A DNA stretch of 64,000 nt from contig CM050662.1 of the NCBI GenBank assembly GCA_027574665.1, forward strand, positions 6,788,501 through 6,852,500, read 5' to 3'. Positions 45,801 to 60,776 of the stretch are shown here, one piece after another; position 1 is the stretch's first letter; the number at the start of each line of letters is the position of its first letter. The position numbers and the translations under genes are program-made. This DNA is from Rhynochetos jubatus (Eukaryota; Chordata; Aves; Eurypygiformes; Rhynochetidae). The notes under the pieces were generated by a model, which was not told where the DNA came from, did no database searches, and was given only the letters and a program-made list of their open reading frames with translations.

Positions 45801-48800
45801 ATGCCCCGTTTTGGCAAGGATGGAACTGTATGGCTTTCTGCCCAGTTCTCACAATAGCGCTGGTAATAATGGGAAGTTCCATTTTAAAATATTTTTAAAT
45901 CATGTATATTTTTCAAGGTTAAAAAGGAAGCACTTATTTGATCACTGAGTTTTATCTGTCTTAAAGGATTTATATGAGTAGAGATAAAGAGCAGACTATG
46001 ATGAACATGAACTCTTAACAAGAAGGTGTGCTAAAAAATCCAGAAACCAACATCTAGCAGGTTGAGACCTCTCTCAAGTTTATAAAACTCCAATAAGGTC
46101 ATTAAAACATGGGTTGCCCCGAAGGAGGACATCTAAAGGCACGTTTACAACACCTCCAAGCAATATTTTTAACAATGCCCATTACTTAATCCTATCCAAT
46201 ACCCTTGGAAAACCCATGTGATATTGAAATACATGGATACACATCATCGTTTAAGTCCTGCAGGGGCACAAAGACTAACAGCAAGACTACAGTAAACAGA
46301 TAGTACATTTTGACCAAGGTCCTTTGTTCAGAACTCTTCTTTTACAAAACAGAATTGTAAAGATCCAGAAAGGGTAGAATAATAACGATAACAATAATCA
46401 AAGACCTTGATGCCCAGGGACACAGGTAGTTACGCTGAGCTACAGATTCTGCACTGCCCACATAACCCAGACCTGCCAGCTAGGAAACCACTATGTTTCC
46501 CATTCAATGCCATCCAATTCTTTCAGCAAGCAGAGGCAAAAGATTAAATTCCCTACCTAGCAGTTGTCCACGCCCATGATCCATTTGGAATATGTCTGAT
46601 TGACAGGTACAAGCTTAAAAACTACTGGGACCTAAGTATACCTGGCTGGCTATCAAACCAGGAGCCAGAGCCTCAGCCGGAGGAAGCAGAGCATGTCAGG
46701 TAAAGTCCTTGCAAGGACTGTGTTGAGGTGGTTGTGGGCCCAGCCTAGTGCCTTGCACGTACCTGCTTCACACTGAACAGGGAGTAGTGAGCTGCATATC
46801 GGTTTCTGTCGCTGCACTGCCCTGACTGTGTCTGTATACACAGCCCCCCCCGTGAACAATGATGTAGCAGATAACTAGTACTTACTTCGCTTCTCTGTGG
46901 GTTTTACCAGCACCCATACTATTTGTATGAGTAACTACCCTATTTGTGATCAGTATTCTTCAACAGAGACATTATTCTTATCTTCTTCTCCCTTTTGTGT
47001 CATCCTACCTGAGTATACCCACAGGAAGATACAGCTCGGTGAGGGAGGTAGAGGCAGAAAAGGCAAATCTGGGGAAGGGTACGGTCAGAAACAGTCAGGT
47101 GGCTAACTCTGAATAGCAATCATAAGCCAATGACTTATGCCTTTTAAAAGATCCCTACAGAATAAACTGTAAAGAACTTGCTAAAAAGAACAACATGTAT
47201 TCCAATAAATTTGTGACTGTACTTCAAATCCGCAATGAACATTTACTCTCCGAAGTGCTTTACGCTGTACTCAGCACGTAACGCAAATGTGAGTAAGGAT
47301 CACTGGGATAAAACCCAAGACATGCTTACGAGGGGGACACCCATGCAGACAACTGCTTTTGTCACTCCTTTTTCTGGGAAAGTATTTACTCAAGAAGAAA
47401 ATAAATAGTGGCTTAAAGGTGAGAATTTAAGACTGAGGATTTTCATCTTCAGGCACTTAAAGGTATGTAATCATTCTCTTGGTCTTTCCCCTCCTCTTGT
47501 GCTCAAAAATTTTCAATGAAGTTTCAAAACTTAAAAAAAGGGAAACACCTGAGCCTGCAGCCTCCCTTTGGGGATGGAAAAGAGAGTAGGGAGCAAAGGG
47601 GGCTGACAGACAGAAATACGTTATTTATCCTTTCTATAACCAATATACCATAGCGGTGTGAGCCAAGGAGTTAATCCACCAAGCACACGTTACAGCTACC
47701 TTTGCCCTTGTAGGAACTATCGCAGTGGTCAGAAAACGCAGCATGCACAACCCAGCAATGACATCCTTGTGACATAAACCAGCCTCCATACGCAGGAAAA
47801 AACGGAGTGAAGATTATTCCCAAAGCTGGGGCAAATAAAGGGCTACTGGTTCCAGGAGACTGGCCAGGTACCCCCGGAGAGTATACAAGCCGGCTCTTTG
47901 AGCCATAGGTGACAAGACACACTAAGATCATGCAGCCTTACTCTGAACCGCTGCCTCATACTGACTGTCTTTGTAAACAGAGCCTAAACACGGCCTAAAA
48001 TCATCCTGTAACAGGCAGAAAGAGTCACTTTCTGTCTTGCCCAAATACGGAGTCCTCAGTGGGAGCTACACAGGTTTTGCCCTGTAAAGTGATTCTGGTG
48101 TTCTAGATTGTCTAAGTCATTAAACGAATTCTTTGAATTGTAAAACTTTAGTCAAGGTCATTTGCAAATGCAAACCTTGAGTTCAATTATGTTTTACCAG
48201 TGGATGACACACTTACATGAAAAAACTGTTTTTATAACTCAACAGTCTTTTCCCCTTGGTTATCAATTTTTAAATACAGGGCAAGAAAAAAGTGTACTTT
48301 TGAGAAAACTGAACACATAAATGTTTCAGATCAGTTCTACTGCACAGAACAAGAAAATGTTTCTTTTAATAGTGTGATTTGATGTAATTTGCCTTATGAT
48401 TTTTTCTTAAGGTACAGCAAATGCTGAACAGAAAACGGCACATATTTCATTTCAAGATACAGAGCCAAATTCATCCTTGCATCTTTTTCATGCCCCATTG
48501 GTGTAAGCCAATTATTTTCGATGTAGCTGTATCAGTATGAAAGAGGAATAATGCAATCATGAATCAAGTCCATATCATTTTTCATGACAATTCCACTTCA
48601 GCAAAGCCTCAGATATATAACCATGTGAACCACAGATCACTGTAATATTTTTTAAATGTTATGCAACAAAATGTATTAAATAAACTTACCTTTCTGCCTC
48701 TATCTTACCAACTTATAACCCTTAATATCAGAATACTGGGAACAAGCCTCCAAAATCTTACCTACAAATGTAGACTTTACTTTTGAGAATAGCTGCACCA

Positions 48801-51800
48801 GCACTGATGGCCATAATTGCAAGAATAAATTTTGCAGAATGGGGCCATAACGCATACATTTTACATGTATCTGCACCCCGTCCTTAAGGTATCTCTTAAT
48901 TAGTGGTATCATTTTCTGGGCAATTCACTAGATGTGTCGTGTAAATTCAGTGGCAAGGATATTAAGGTTTCACCACAGGAGATATCAAAATAAAAGTATC
49001 CCTAAATAGTTTAAGTGTTCCACAGCCACCTGTCGCATATTTTATGGTTTCCACTGATTTCGGTAACAGCCCCCAAAGTGAGCTGGAGGAGAGAACGTGC
49101 CTTACGGCACTGCATCTTGGGCTCGGGCATCCTTCACAGCACCAGTTTTATGCTCTCTGATCAACTACAGCCACCGAAATACCACATACACACTATACCT
49201 TAATATGAGCCCATTGCTAGAGAGCCAAGAACAACTGTCTAACTGGAGATCAAGAGCTGCATGCGGGACAGGGAAATGAAGTGTAATTCCTCATGGAAAA
49301 ATGAGGGCCCTCTCTGTTTGGGTCCTTGGGCTCCTTGTCTGTTGTGGGCAAAACTAATGTTTTGTGAGCTGGGAAACCAAAAGTCTCTTTCTTTGTTAGT
49401 GTCAGGTTGACACTGCAGATCTCCCTGTCACCTCCTCGCTCCTCACCTTCCTGGCCTCTCGATGGGGCTGGGAGGCCTGCTATGGCCTGCAGCCCAGCCA
49501 GGGCACATCCTGCTCAGGCCTTGTCAACTATCCCTCCACTGCCCCCAGCATCAGCACTGCATGGGCTTTCTCTGCATGGCACTCAGCCAAGCCTCTGGCA
49601 GTTATCCTCAAGCAGTGCCAAAGGCTCCATGTTCCCCAAGAGAAACGGGAGAAACATGGCTGCTGCCGCTTCAGAAGTGCTGTAACAAAATCCACATATG
49701 ATAAACGTGAGGAGGAGTGCAAGTGCTTCAGTAAATGCAGATGTTGATGCAGTAGACACGTACAAAACTACTTTAGCAACATTCTCCATTAAATATCCTC
49801 TCACTGGATCCATCAGAAATATTATCAAATGCTGTAACTAATTTGAGAAATCCAAACGTTTCTCAAGTGGCCACAGCAATGTTACTCTGGTGTACCTAAG
49901 GCGCTGGCTTCCTGGGGACTGGGTTGACAAAAAGTTAGAACATAAAGCATAGTACTGCCAGTTTTCCTCCCTTTTTTCTAAGAGACAAATATGAATTTAT
50001 CATTACTATAAAGTTTTCTTGACACGAGCACTGCAAAGGACAGCGAGCTGTGACGGGCACGCAAAACGGACTTGTTGTGAGCAGCTGCCCAGGGGGCTGC
50101 AGGGAGGGTGGCTGGGCAGGAGGTGTGTGGTCCTGGACCCAGTCCCCAACACTAACTGACAAAGAAACAGGCTCTGCTTGGTTACCCTCCTTTGACACCT
50201 TCCAGCTGCTGGCCACGGCATGCTGCTTAGCTTAGTTTACTTTAAAATTTCCTCGTGGATGGCTGTACTACGCATTCTTGTAGGCTGATGATTTAGTGGT
50301 TGCCTGCTGGTATCAGAGAGAAGCATTTTCCCCTTCAGTGTCTGCTTTGTAAATCAATTGCTAAATTATGTGCTACTTCATTCACATATTTTTGGGCCTT
50401 TCTCTGACGTAAGACACCTGCTGTGGCAATAACAGACAAAATATACGGACCCTGGGGAGAGGATGAGGAAAAGACAGGAAGGAAGAGGACTCTGACTACC
50501 TTTGAACGCGTGATCTACTGGCAGAAACGTTCAGGCCATGGCATATGAGTGCTATAGGCTGAAGCTATTGAGTATTTTAGTTGCACAATACAGTGCTTAC
50601 CATTGCTGTTGCACCAGAATACAAGCACTTAAAGAGCAATCCTCAAAGCAGTAAAGTAAGACATACCCAGTTGTGTTTCAATTCATATACATCAAAAAGA
50701 CAAGTTGTGCTTTTCTATACTAATTCCACAGAGAAATCAAAGAAGAAAAAGCTACCAAAAAAAAGAACAAAATTGTATAGAATCAACCTTTAACAATCAA
50801 GAAAAATAAAGCTGTTTTTATTAATCTGTACCATGGAAACACAAGCGATTTAAAGTAGCTTTGCAACAGGTGTCCTAATTAATCTGTATCAGGTTATTTG
50901 GATGAAATCACTATCTTACTGTCAAGATCAAAATATTCAGTGTCTTAATAAAGCAAGTATTAAAAGTTTTAAAAGTACTTTGGGAATGTTGACGAACAGA
51001 ATTGTTGACATTGCAAATAAACAGGTACTGCTGGCATTCACATCCCCTCACATTGTATCTTTTTTTTGCATTGCCTCATAATTTTTTTCAGTAGTAACAT
51101 ACAAATTACTTTCTTTGGAATCAGACTAAAGATTTCTGTAGATTATTAAATGAGAAGACACATTATCACCACTAACAGTAACACAAACAAAACAGAACTA
51201 CTCCTACAGGTGATGGCATTGAAAGGTGTGTGTAGTATCAGCCTTAGAAGGCAGATGAGTAAACCAGAGGTGGGAAAGGGCAGATTACTGTGCAAGCAGA
51301 GTAATTTTGAAAGCTTCACTTGGGGGTTGGGATCTGTTCTCTCCAAAAGAATATCAACCTGAATGCAGAAATAACACATTGCTCTTTTTCCTTGTTCTGT
51401 AAGATTCTTTTCATCAAGTTGTATGGGAAAGTGAACAAAATTTGTCTTCTTCCCTTCAGAACAGAGTATTAATGTAAAATATTTAGTTATGATTGTTACA
51501 GCTTCTGCCATATTAGTATTTTATCTAATTTTATTTTTTTAAGGTGAATATCCTACTAATAAGACACTAGACTGATACCCCCAAAACCTGATATTTCCCA
51601 TTTATTCTCCAACCAGGAGTAGCACTGAAAGATTCTACAAGTGGTGCAGGTTTACTCCTACTGTGAAGAAATTGCTTCTTTATCACTGTCTAATCTGGAA
51701 AAATAACATACCTCAGTTAAAATAATGGTAAAAAATAACTTAGCACTGAGTGTAGGCAAAAGGTGTCATATCTGATATCCTGGCAACAACCAGTGGATTC

Positions 51801-54800
51801 ACTTACTATCATGGGCTTGGTTTCTCTCAACAGAGCCTCTCAGAGCTGCGCAGAGCTGATTTCCATTTCCCCTCTGCTCAGAGTACAGGAAAAAATGTGC
51901 AGAAGTAGCTGCACTTCCCCAAGGAGCAGTGTTTCCCCAGCAAACAGCCCAACAAGCAATACTTTGCCCCACAGGGACACTAATTTGGGATCCTAAAATA
52001 AAAATGGATAGATAAGGGTGTGCTGGGAGAACAAGTCCTGCATCCTGAAAGATCAGTGGAAGATTTATTTGCTTTGGTAGCACCAAAGGGTACAGTCCTC
52101 TCCTTGCATAGTTGCCTGGGAAAAATCAAACTAGCTGGGGAACAAGTGGTTAGGTAGGGCAGGACAGTGAGAAGAATGCTGACACACAGATCCCCAAAGC
52201 TGAGCTGACCCTTCTCTTAGATTTTAATAGAATATCAGAACTCAAATAATATACCGATAGTCCTCATTAAAATAACTAACAAAAAGTTAGTTATTCACAA
52301 ATAAAGGTGTTGAGATGTTAGCTAGAACAAATTACTTTGCACACTGTAAGGGAAAACAATGTTAAAGCATTACTCCAAATGTGAACATCTAGGATTCTTT
52401 AGAAAGTGAGTGTAGTGAATCTTGTGTTATTACTCAAGCATTTGGTGAAGAAGTTGCTTCAGTATCAACAGACACAAACATTCAAACACACCCCTCTCTC
52501 CTAAATCACCTGCGAACAGGCACGAATTGTCTATCATTCTTTGCTGCCTTAACAGCTGTGAATTGTCTATCATACCTTACCACTTGCAGTATGATTTCTT
52601 TCTGAAACCCACTGCTCTCCATCAGATCTAGTTATTAAGTCACTTTTAAATACAGAATATAGAGCCTGATACTACTCAAAACAGAAACCCAAAATCCACA
52701 CACAAACAGCAGAACCAAGATCCCTTTTTCACAGTAATGTAGAATATGTACACTACTGAAACTCAATTTAGTCATCTGGAATGTAGGAATAACAACATGT
52801 ACTGTCCCCACAGTATAAGTCAAATTAGCAATAACTATCATTCCTCTGAATTCCAGAAAACAGTGAATCATAGCCTCAACTTCAAGCATTATTTTTAAAA
52901 CTGAATAACTAATTTCATTGAGCAGGAAATAAAACTTTTGTCTGTCTTTTCAACTCCTTCAACTATCATTATTTACCAGAAGCTAATTTAGCCTATTTGC
53001 AGAAAAATCAAGTCCTTTTCTTTGGCTATTCTGTGCCAGAATTAATCAGAAGCAGCATGAGTCCATGTTTAATTGCAATCACAGAAGCTATCGCTTTACA
53101 AATAAATAAAACTTACAAAACTTTTATTGCTCCTAAATAAGATGCTCACTTTTTCTTAAGGAAAATAAAATTTAAAATAATGGCTTCTACCCAAACTTTT
53201 GTTTAATTACAAGAGTGCCACAGAAAATGTGTTTTTCCTTAATAAAATCCAAGTGCATAATTAAAACTGCATTTTCTTGACAGATATCAGCATTATCTGA
53301 GTAATCCAGAAAATGTCCAAGCTGTCAATAATTAAAATACCCATAAGGAAATATAATTTGGGGGGGTGCAGGAAGGAAGTTATGATGAAAAAATATCTAT
53401 CAACCCTAACTTCAGCCACAGAGGCAAGTGCTATAAACTGGCACATGGAATTCCTTTTGTAGACCTGGGACTTATTTTATGTCAGTTTAAGCTGAAAAAG
53501 CTGGTTATCACTTCTCTAGCTAGATTTACTATGAGGATAGCAGAATTTAGCCCCATCTGTTAGTCCTTGGCTAGGACACTAGTGCTATTTGTTTTCCTAG
53601 CATGGCATCCCAGCCCATTTCTGACTTGCAAGCTCTTACAACAGATTGATGGTGCCAGAGAGACACTGTGAAGTGGTGCCTGCACCACTGCCAAGGGCAG
53701 GGAAGAAATGGATGGTCAAATCCAGATGATCTTACATGACGAGAGAAGGAAGTGAAAAATCTGAGCTGTCCCCCCCACCTCCCCCTCACCCCATGCTCGC
53801 AGGAGGCTGCATCTAACGTTCAGCCAGCTAAACAGAGAGAAAACTTTGCTTTAAAGCTTTAGCCGTGCCTAAGAATACTTGAGCTCAAGTTTCACCTCAC
53901 CGTGGGCTGGTTTTCAATCCATGCTGTCAAAATGAGAGTTAGAGGGATTTCCCCCAACTGCATAAATGGGACAAACTCCTTTGTCCTAAACGGCTTTTGC
54001 CTCAAGACTTTCTCTAGTGCCCTCTTTCACAAAAGGGCACCCAGAGAATGGCAGTTTTCTGCAGACCCAGCTGAACTGTAAATCTGTTGGGAGAGTCTAG
54101 ATCCAGTGTTCAGTGAACCCTACGTATGCTGCACTAAAACTTACACAAAACAGCGCACCGAAACGGCAGCCAAGCCTGAAGCAACGATGGGTCTGAGTCA
54201 CACTACTCACATAAAAAAGTACAATTTTATAATTCACTATCGTAAGTGCTGGTGGCCAGCAAGTACCAGTTCACTCCAAAATATTAAACACACTGAGATA
54301 CTATGACTTCCACCGAAGAAAAGGATTTCCAGTTACTGCCTCAGCTGTTTTTATGAACTTCTCCCGTGCTGCAGAAAAGCCTACACAAACGATGATGAAT
54401 TTTCCCATTCCTGGCTTGACTTACATGTGCATTTCCAACAAGTTTGGGAAGGTAAACGTTGAAAAGTTTCAAGAATGGGCCTAGGGTAAAATTCTGACAA
54501 ATGCATAAAATAAGAAAGCTAAAAAATAGGCGAAATGTTTTCATAATTTCTGTCAATTTTTAGTCATATTAGTTAGTTTTAGTACAGCACAAAAAGATTA
54601 TCTACATGTAACTGAAGTGCATCTAGGAACACACAACAAAAAACAGGTGAAAGAAACCAGTAAAAAAATATCATTTCAATGTGTAGATATCTATACATAT
54701 ATGTACAAACACAGTAAGCAAACAAGACATGTGTAATATAATGCTGTCTACTACAAACTTGGACTTCTCATAATCTGCAGCCCAAATTCTATTATAAGCT

Positions 54801-57800
54801 TGCCATTTCAATCCATACCCTTGACTTCCAAGAAAAGACTTTATGGAAAAATGCTGTTTCTGTTTAGGAAAAGCTTTGAAAGGTAAAACTATCATAGAAT
54901 AACATTACCTTTATCTTAGCAGACTCATCAGAGAGTTCAAACTGAAATGGCATTCGATACAAAGCAATAATCTCTCCATTTGTAAATGGCATTCACGGCA
55001 TCTGTATCACTGAAAACCAGGGATAAGGAGTGCAGGATTTCCAGTTACTGCGTTGACAAAGGGAGTATTTTCATGGATGTGCTGCAAACGGTTTCCCAGG
55101 AAAACACTAAACACACCTTGCAGAGTGCACATGCATGTTGACGTAAATGGTATTCAACAGAAGATATCCAGGCAAAAGAGGGTAGAAAGAAGTCCCCCAG
55201 CCCTACAGACCCTTCAAGTGAGGAGAAAGCATCTAGGATTTTGTATTTTCCTTCAGCCAACAAAGGACATGATTGTGTTTGAATTTCCAGCCAAGAGAAA
55301 CAAAGATTCACTTCAATCTGCAAGTACCCGTGTGCCTAATCATTATGATGGAGACTAGCTAAACAGTGACTGTTTAAAAGATTCAACTTACTTTCAAAGC
55401 CTGTCTCCTGCTCTCTGCTCACATCAGTAAGTCTTTCATCTGAAGATTTTCATGAGCAACCTTACTGAGCAAAGTAAGAGACTGAATTACTGCCACCTCC
55501 AAAGCCACGTATCCTACCCTTGGCACTGAAGACCTGTTTTGTCTTGCAAGAGGTACAAAAGTATTTTGTGTCTGAAAACAGAAAGACTTGGGGTCAACAC
55601 AGTAAAACTGAGTAAGAAAACTTGCAAATTTTAGCTAAAAGCACTCACACAGAAGCTTACTGGTGATCTGCTGTGGTCAGTAATCTACCCATGTGTCAAA
55701 CCCCTGAATACTGAACTTAAACTGCTTTGTACAACTATTAAAAAATCAGCAATTCCAGAGTTGTGACTACACTAAAAGAAGAACAAGGTATGCAATATAT
55801 GCAACTGTTACCTCTTTTGCAAACTGCTCTGGGATTGTCAGAGTATACAAGTTGTAGCAGGCAGCAGAACCTGTTAATGGAGAGCATTTAAAACAAAATC
55901 TGCTGAAAGTCCTAAGGGTAGCTGACAGCTTAAAAAATTCAATCTATGTGTTAAGAGAAACAGAATGCCTAATCTCTGGGCCCTGTTGGTTTGGACCTTA
56001 CTATTAGAAAAAGCTAAGATCTGTGCTCAGCATAAGGCTCCACAGCCAAAGGGTAAAACCAAGGTGGATTTAATGAAGTCAGTCCAAGGGCACATGCTGC
56101 CCCTTCCCTGGGAAACGACTGAGCACACACTGGTCACAGGAACCAGGCGAAGGCATCCACCATGCGAACTGACAAGGCCTAGGCCATAGAGCTGCCAGTG
56201 CTGGGCAGAGGAGGATTTGTAGCCCAACCCACAGCCTGTAGTTCACTCTTTTCCAGTGTCTCTGGGACCCTTGAAAACGACAGTGCCAGAGGGAGCCCAG
56301 GGACTGCATGGGTTGTTCCAGCAGGCCACAGCCGCGCAGTGACCTAAACCACCCAGCTGGGCTGTCCCCAGGAGTACTCGTCAGCAAAGCTACTCTGCTA
56401 AAGGTAGCTACTAGAAGATCTCCTACTTCAGACTTGCGCTGAAATGCAGGTTGGGATGAGGATAGCTTTGAAATTGGTATCCAGGGATTCCAAACGGGTG
56501 AATTCCGTACTAAATACTTGTTCCTCAAATCATGGAAACTACGGTTAAAACTCAACATTTTGAAATGCACACACAATTGAAGCAAAGACGATTCCCCTTT
56601 CCATTGACCTGCCGTGTATCTAGTATTCCAGGAGTTTCAAACCATGTTAAGGAGACTGCACAGCTTTTAACAGCCTTTTCTGTTCTAGCTGTTTACCCTT
56701 TCCTGCTGGTAAATATGTTAGAAAAGATGAGTGATTTATGAATGCTTACTTTAAAAAGTCACACAACATATTAAAATAATACTTCATAGCATGGTGAAAT
56801 AGAGTTAAGCAGCCCATTTTCACAGTGATTTTTGTTGAAAGAACATGCATAGATTTTTGACAGGAAAAAATAAAAAGTCTAAAGATGAAGAGAACTGCGT
56901 GTATCAGATATTGTTAAACCTTTACTTGTCCTAAAGCAAAAGATAAAACTCGTTCTGCTAGAGATCTATATAAAATCCAAAAGAAGAGATGAAAATCACA
57001 GCTTTTCAACCTCAGTAATTTCCCTTTACGTATATTCTAAGAGGAGACTGAGAGAAACCCTCCACCAAACAACATCCTAAGCCCCAATGCTATTTCCAGT
57101 CTCCCTGTTAATATGAGAGTGGGTAGTGCTGAGCAAGTGACAAAAACCCAATCAAGTAGCAAGATGCATCTTGCTGGTTTTTTTGAATGTCTATAAATTC
57201 ACTGCTTTCAGTAGCACACGTCCCTAGCTGCAGGCCTAATTGGCGGCACTTGCCCATGGCTGCTTCAGCAATTGCAGTGACCCAGGTTGTGCAAGCAAAT
57301 AACGAGTCCCTGAATTGACTAAGGAGTGTCAGAACGACAAAATCAAAAATTGGCTAAGGGAGCACAGCAGCAGCTGTATGGGCATCCTCAGGTGGTGCTC
57401 AGGAGAACGTATATTTTAATGTGTAGCTTATTTGCTGCAAAAGGACAGAAGTTTAAGATATGCCATGGAGTACAATATGGCAATCCAAGCAAAGAAAAGG
57501 AAAACAACTTTTCTGTATTTCTGAGAACAAATAGCTGTCTCTACCATCACATCATTGTTTTACTATTACCAGCTAATACAACAGCAGACAGAAAGTGCAG
57601 CTGCGGTCCAGAGAATATTTGGCATTTCTGGCCCAAGCATAATCCCTCATGTAATGAAAAACCTATTTCTATTTCTGCATCCTCGCTACTCTTCATACGG
57701 AGGAGGCTTGCGTCTGTCTCCCATTTATTGAAGCTTATTCTTCATCTAGACAGCCAGGTCTGGTTTGTATTAGAAATTAGGTTTTAAATCACTGTTTTTC

Positions 57801-60112
57801 TATTATTTATTTTAGGATTTTCAGGAAGCCTCCAGAGGTGCAGAAAAACTCTTCTTGTGAAAAACACCCTAATATTCTTAATGAAACAAGGCCCAAATCC
57901 CTGACCCATGTTAAAAAACTTTGATATTTTTAAGGTTCAAAACCAATTCTGCCTATAAAGAGAGTAACATTGTTTTAAGAGATAAAATGACATAAAAATG
58001 CCAAAACCAAATGTTAAAAACTACCCATGCAAGAGTAAGACTAATCAGATCTCTGAGCTTTTCTTAATGAGCAAGTTCCATTATCGGCTATTCCTTTTTC
58101 TTTTTTTCATGTGCTTGAGGTTCTGCATTTCAGTGATTAATGGAGTCTTAGGATGTAGCAGGAGATATATATGGATAAAGAAACAACAGGTGAAATAAAC
58201 TTTTGGCTCAATAAATCTTAAGGGTGTAAATTGCATCTTCTTTCTCGTTGTGCTCTCTGCTGCCTTGTGGCCAGTTTTAACACAATTCTCTATTTTTAGG
58301 TCCCAGCTCTGCACCGCATTCTTTTAAACATGACAGTTCTCTTCTTGGAACAGACCTTATATGATATTGGCATAATCACCCATTCTATTTCACCTTAAAG
58401 TAATTTGCATTTACCACAGACCAGTGGAGGTGTCTCACGTTCACACCTGCCCTTCTATTACCTTGGGACACTTGCTATGCACTCCTGACATTTTTCCAGC
58501 CTCTATTATTTTTCTCAGCATATCAAGCACCATTTTCCTCTCTTTTAAGGACTTTTAATAGCTGAACACAGAAATCCTCTAGTATCAGTACATTCATACA
58601 GAAGAAGAATCTCCTTTCTTCTGCAAAAGAAAACATTACTCTCACAACTCCAATTCAGTTGAGACTGATTCCAACTACCAGGAGCAAAACCTGAGTTTGC
58701 TGATAAACCACAGGCCTTGCATCAAACTAGCTCCCCTGGAATTACACAGGGGGTTCATGGTTTCCATATTTAGGAGGCATAGCTGTAGCAAGAGTTCCTG
58801 AATTGAAATTGAAAATTTGTAATTTGGTTCTTCTGACTACACGGAATTATTTCAGCTACACTGCCAAACCTTTTGATAGTAGCAGGCTGGCTTTGCACGT
58901 GCTGCTGGTACAACTGCGCTAAAGTCGGTGTATGTAGCCAAAGCAGGGTAATGAGAAGCAGCAGTTCACGCCTTGCCTCCTGCTGAAGTAGACGAGGATA
59001 GGGCCTTCTTCCTTCTCACGTAATTCTTCAGCCTCTGATTACTACATTAGTTGCACGCGGTCACCCGTACTCACTGAAAGCAGGAAGTCTCTTGCACGAG
59101 GAATGGTTAAATGGAAAGGAGAAAACACAAAAATAAAAATATAAAACATAACTGGAAAAATAGTGCAGTACACTCAGATTTAAACAAAACAACTGTTAAC
59201 AACCAGGTACGGGCAGCACATACGCATTAGACTGACTGACCTTTCAAAGCATTGTCTAACCCGGATCGATTCCTGCAAGGCAAATAAAGTGCTATAGAAA
59301 CACGGCACTCCTTCTTATCCAGCACACGGGGAACCTATTCCGCCACACTGGCGTTAGTATGACAAAACATCTTCTGTCCTGTGGCTTTCCTCAGAAAGTA
59401 TTTAGTAAGAAAAATGTTGGAAGACATCAGCTGATCAACCAACCAGCAAATTAAAAAAAGCTTAAAATTGAATTAACTGCAGCACTGTTATGTATTATGT
59501 ATATTACCTTTTAAAAATTAAACATGACACAGGGGGATAAATCTAAGCATCCCAGAGAAGAAAACAAACAAAACCCAGAGCATATTTAAGGTTTTAGGTA
59601 AGGTTCTCCAAGATCAACGTAGAGAATGACTTCCTTTTCCATTCAGAAACTATATTGATACAAATGCTTGTCTTTTCCACAAATTATTTAGTAATAGCCA
59701 AGATAAAGACATTAATGATATCTAATAATCACAGTCGGGCTCAACAGTGATTCTCTCATTATCAAATCTGCTCAACATACTAGTCAAAACATTATTTTTC
59801 TAACCAACTACATTCTTCATTTTGGTGCTGTAATTCCAGCTTCTGATGTCCAAAACAATTCTGAGAAATGAAGTAGGACAGAATCCCCTGAATATTAAGA
59901 AAGCATGCATGCATCCGTCAAAAAGGAGCCTCTCCTTCCTATACCCCCTTACTCAAAACAGGCTTTGGTCCACCTGTCCCTCATGGTCATGTTCTGTTGT
60001 GGAAAATAAACATTCACTCATAGTGAAAGGACTACAAGTCTTAGAGTTTAGCATTCATCATTATTTAGGAAAAAAATGCCTCACATCACTAGAAATAGCA
60101 ATAACTCCTTGC
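42879..60112 (-). other. TENM2: TENM2 long intron, middle part
   Basis: This is 17 kb of mostly AT-rich intron without a recognised repeat or exon. Somewhat GC-richer blocks lie at about 45320-45600, 49390-49690, 50040-50220 and 56020-56430. None shows a CR1 tail, a domain or paired splice sites that I trust. The longest frame in the window, 168 codons on the minus strand at 56079-56585, falls in the last block, and a 153-codon plus-strand frame lies at 57326-57787. Both look like chance in composition and lack family signatures. Confidence 0.7.
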
Positions 60113-60776
60113 AGTGGTACAATTTGGGGACTGACTGGCTGGGGAGCATCTCTGTGGGAAAGGGCCTGGGGTCCCTGTGGACACAGAGCCAACCACGAGC
60201 CAGTAATATGCCCTGGCAGCAACGGCAGCCAGCAGTGTCCTGGGCTGTAGGAACAGAAACAGGGCCAGAAGATTACGGAAGACGGTTATGCCCATCTGCT
60301 CTGTGCTCATTAGTCTGCTTCTAGGATAACTGCATCCAGTTTTGGGCCTCCCAGTACAACAAAGACATGAATAAAGTGGAGCAAGTCCAGGCAGGGCAAC
60401 CAGGATTCTTGGTGGCTGGAGTCTTGCCCTGGGAGGAGGCGTTGAGGGCGTTGGGTTTGTCTACTTTGGGGAAGAGATAGCTACTGGGCCTTAAAAACCA
60501 GCCTGCCAATACCTACAGGACATCAAGATGATAGAGTCAGGCTCTTCACACCAGTAAATGATAAGAGCATGAGAGACAAAGGGTATTCATTGAAACAAGG
60601 CTCAACCTGGATGTGAGGAAATGCTTTTTCCCCATGAGGACAGTCAAGCAGTGGAAAAGGTTGCCCAAAAGCTTGGAGGTCTTCAAGACCAGACTGGACT
60701 TCACAGATGATCCACATTTGAGCAGAAGATTGGACTAGAGACCTCCAGATGTCCCTTCCGACCTGAATTATCCTAC
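60113..60776 (+). mobile_element. Old CR1 LINE copy (ORF2 end and 3' region)
   Basis: Plus-strand text follows CR1 from GACTGGCTGGGGAGCATCTCTGTGGG through the TGCATCCAGTTTTGGGCCTCCCAGTACAA block, AAGACATG...GAGCAAGTCCAG and AATGCTTTTTCCCCATGAG to TCCCTTCCGACCTGAATTATCCTAC. The order matches ORF2 C-terminus followed by the 3' untranslated region. It is much more diverged than the copy at 10321-10758 and has lost the clean ATTCTATG tail and any long frame. About 660 bp remain, opposite in orientation to TENM2. The 5' edge is uncertain by some tens of bases. Confidence 0.9.

Noticed and set aside
52535-52575. Repeated word GAATTGTCTATCAT, two copies about 35 bp apart
   Set aside because: Too short and isolated to call a repeat family or a CRISPR-like array.
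56079-56585. Longest open frame in the window (168 codons, minus strand)
   Set aside because: No recognisable domain, skewed Trp/Ser/Leu content, no splice or conservation evidence, and a length expected by chance in a GC-richer block of 64 kb.
57326-57787. 153-codon plus-strand frame
   Set aside because: No family signature and no promoter or splice context; probably chance.
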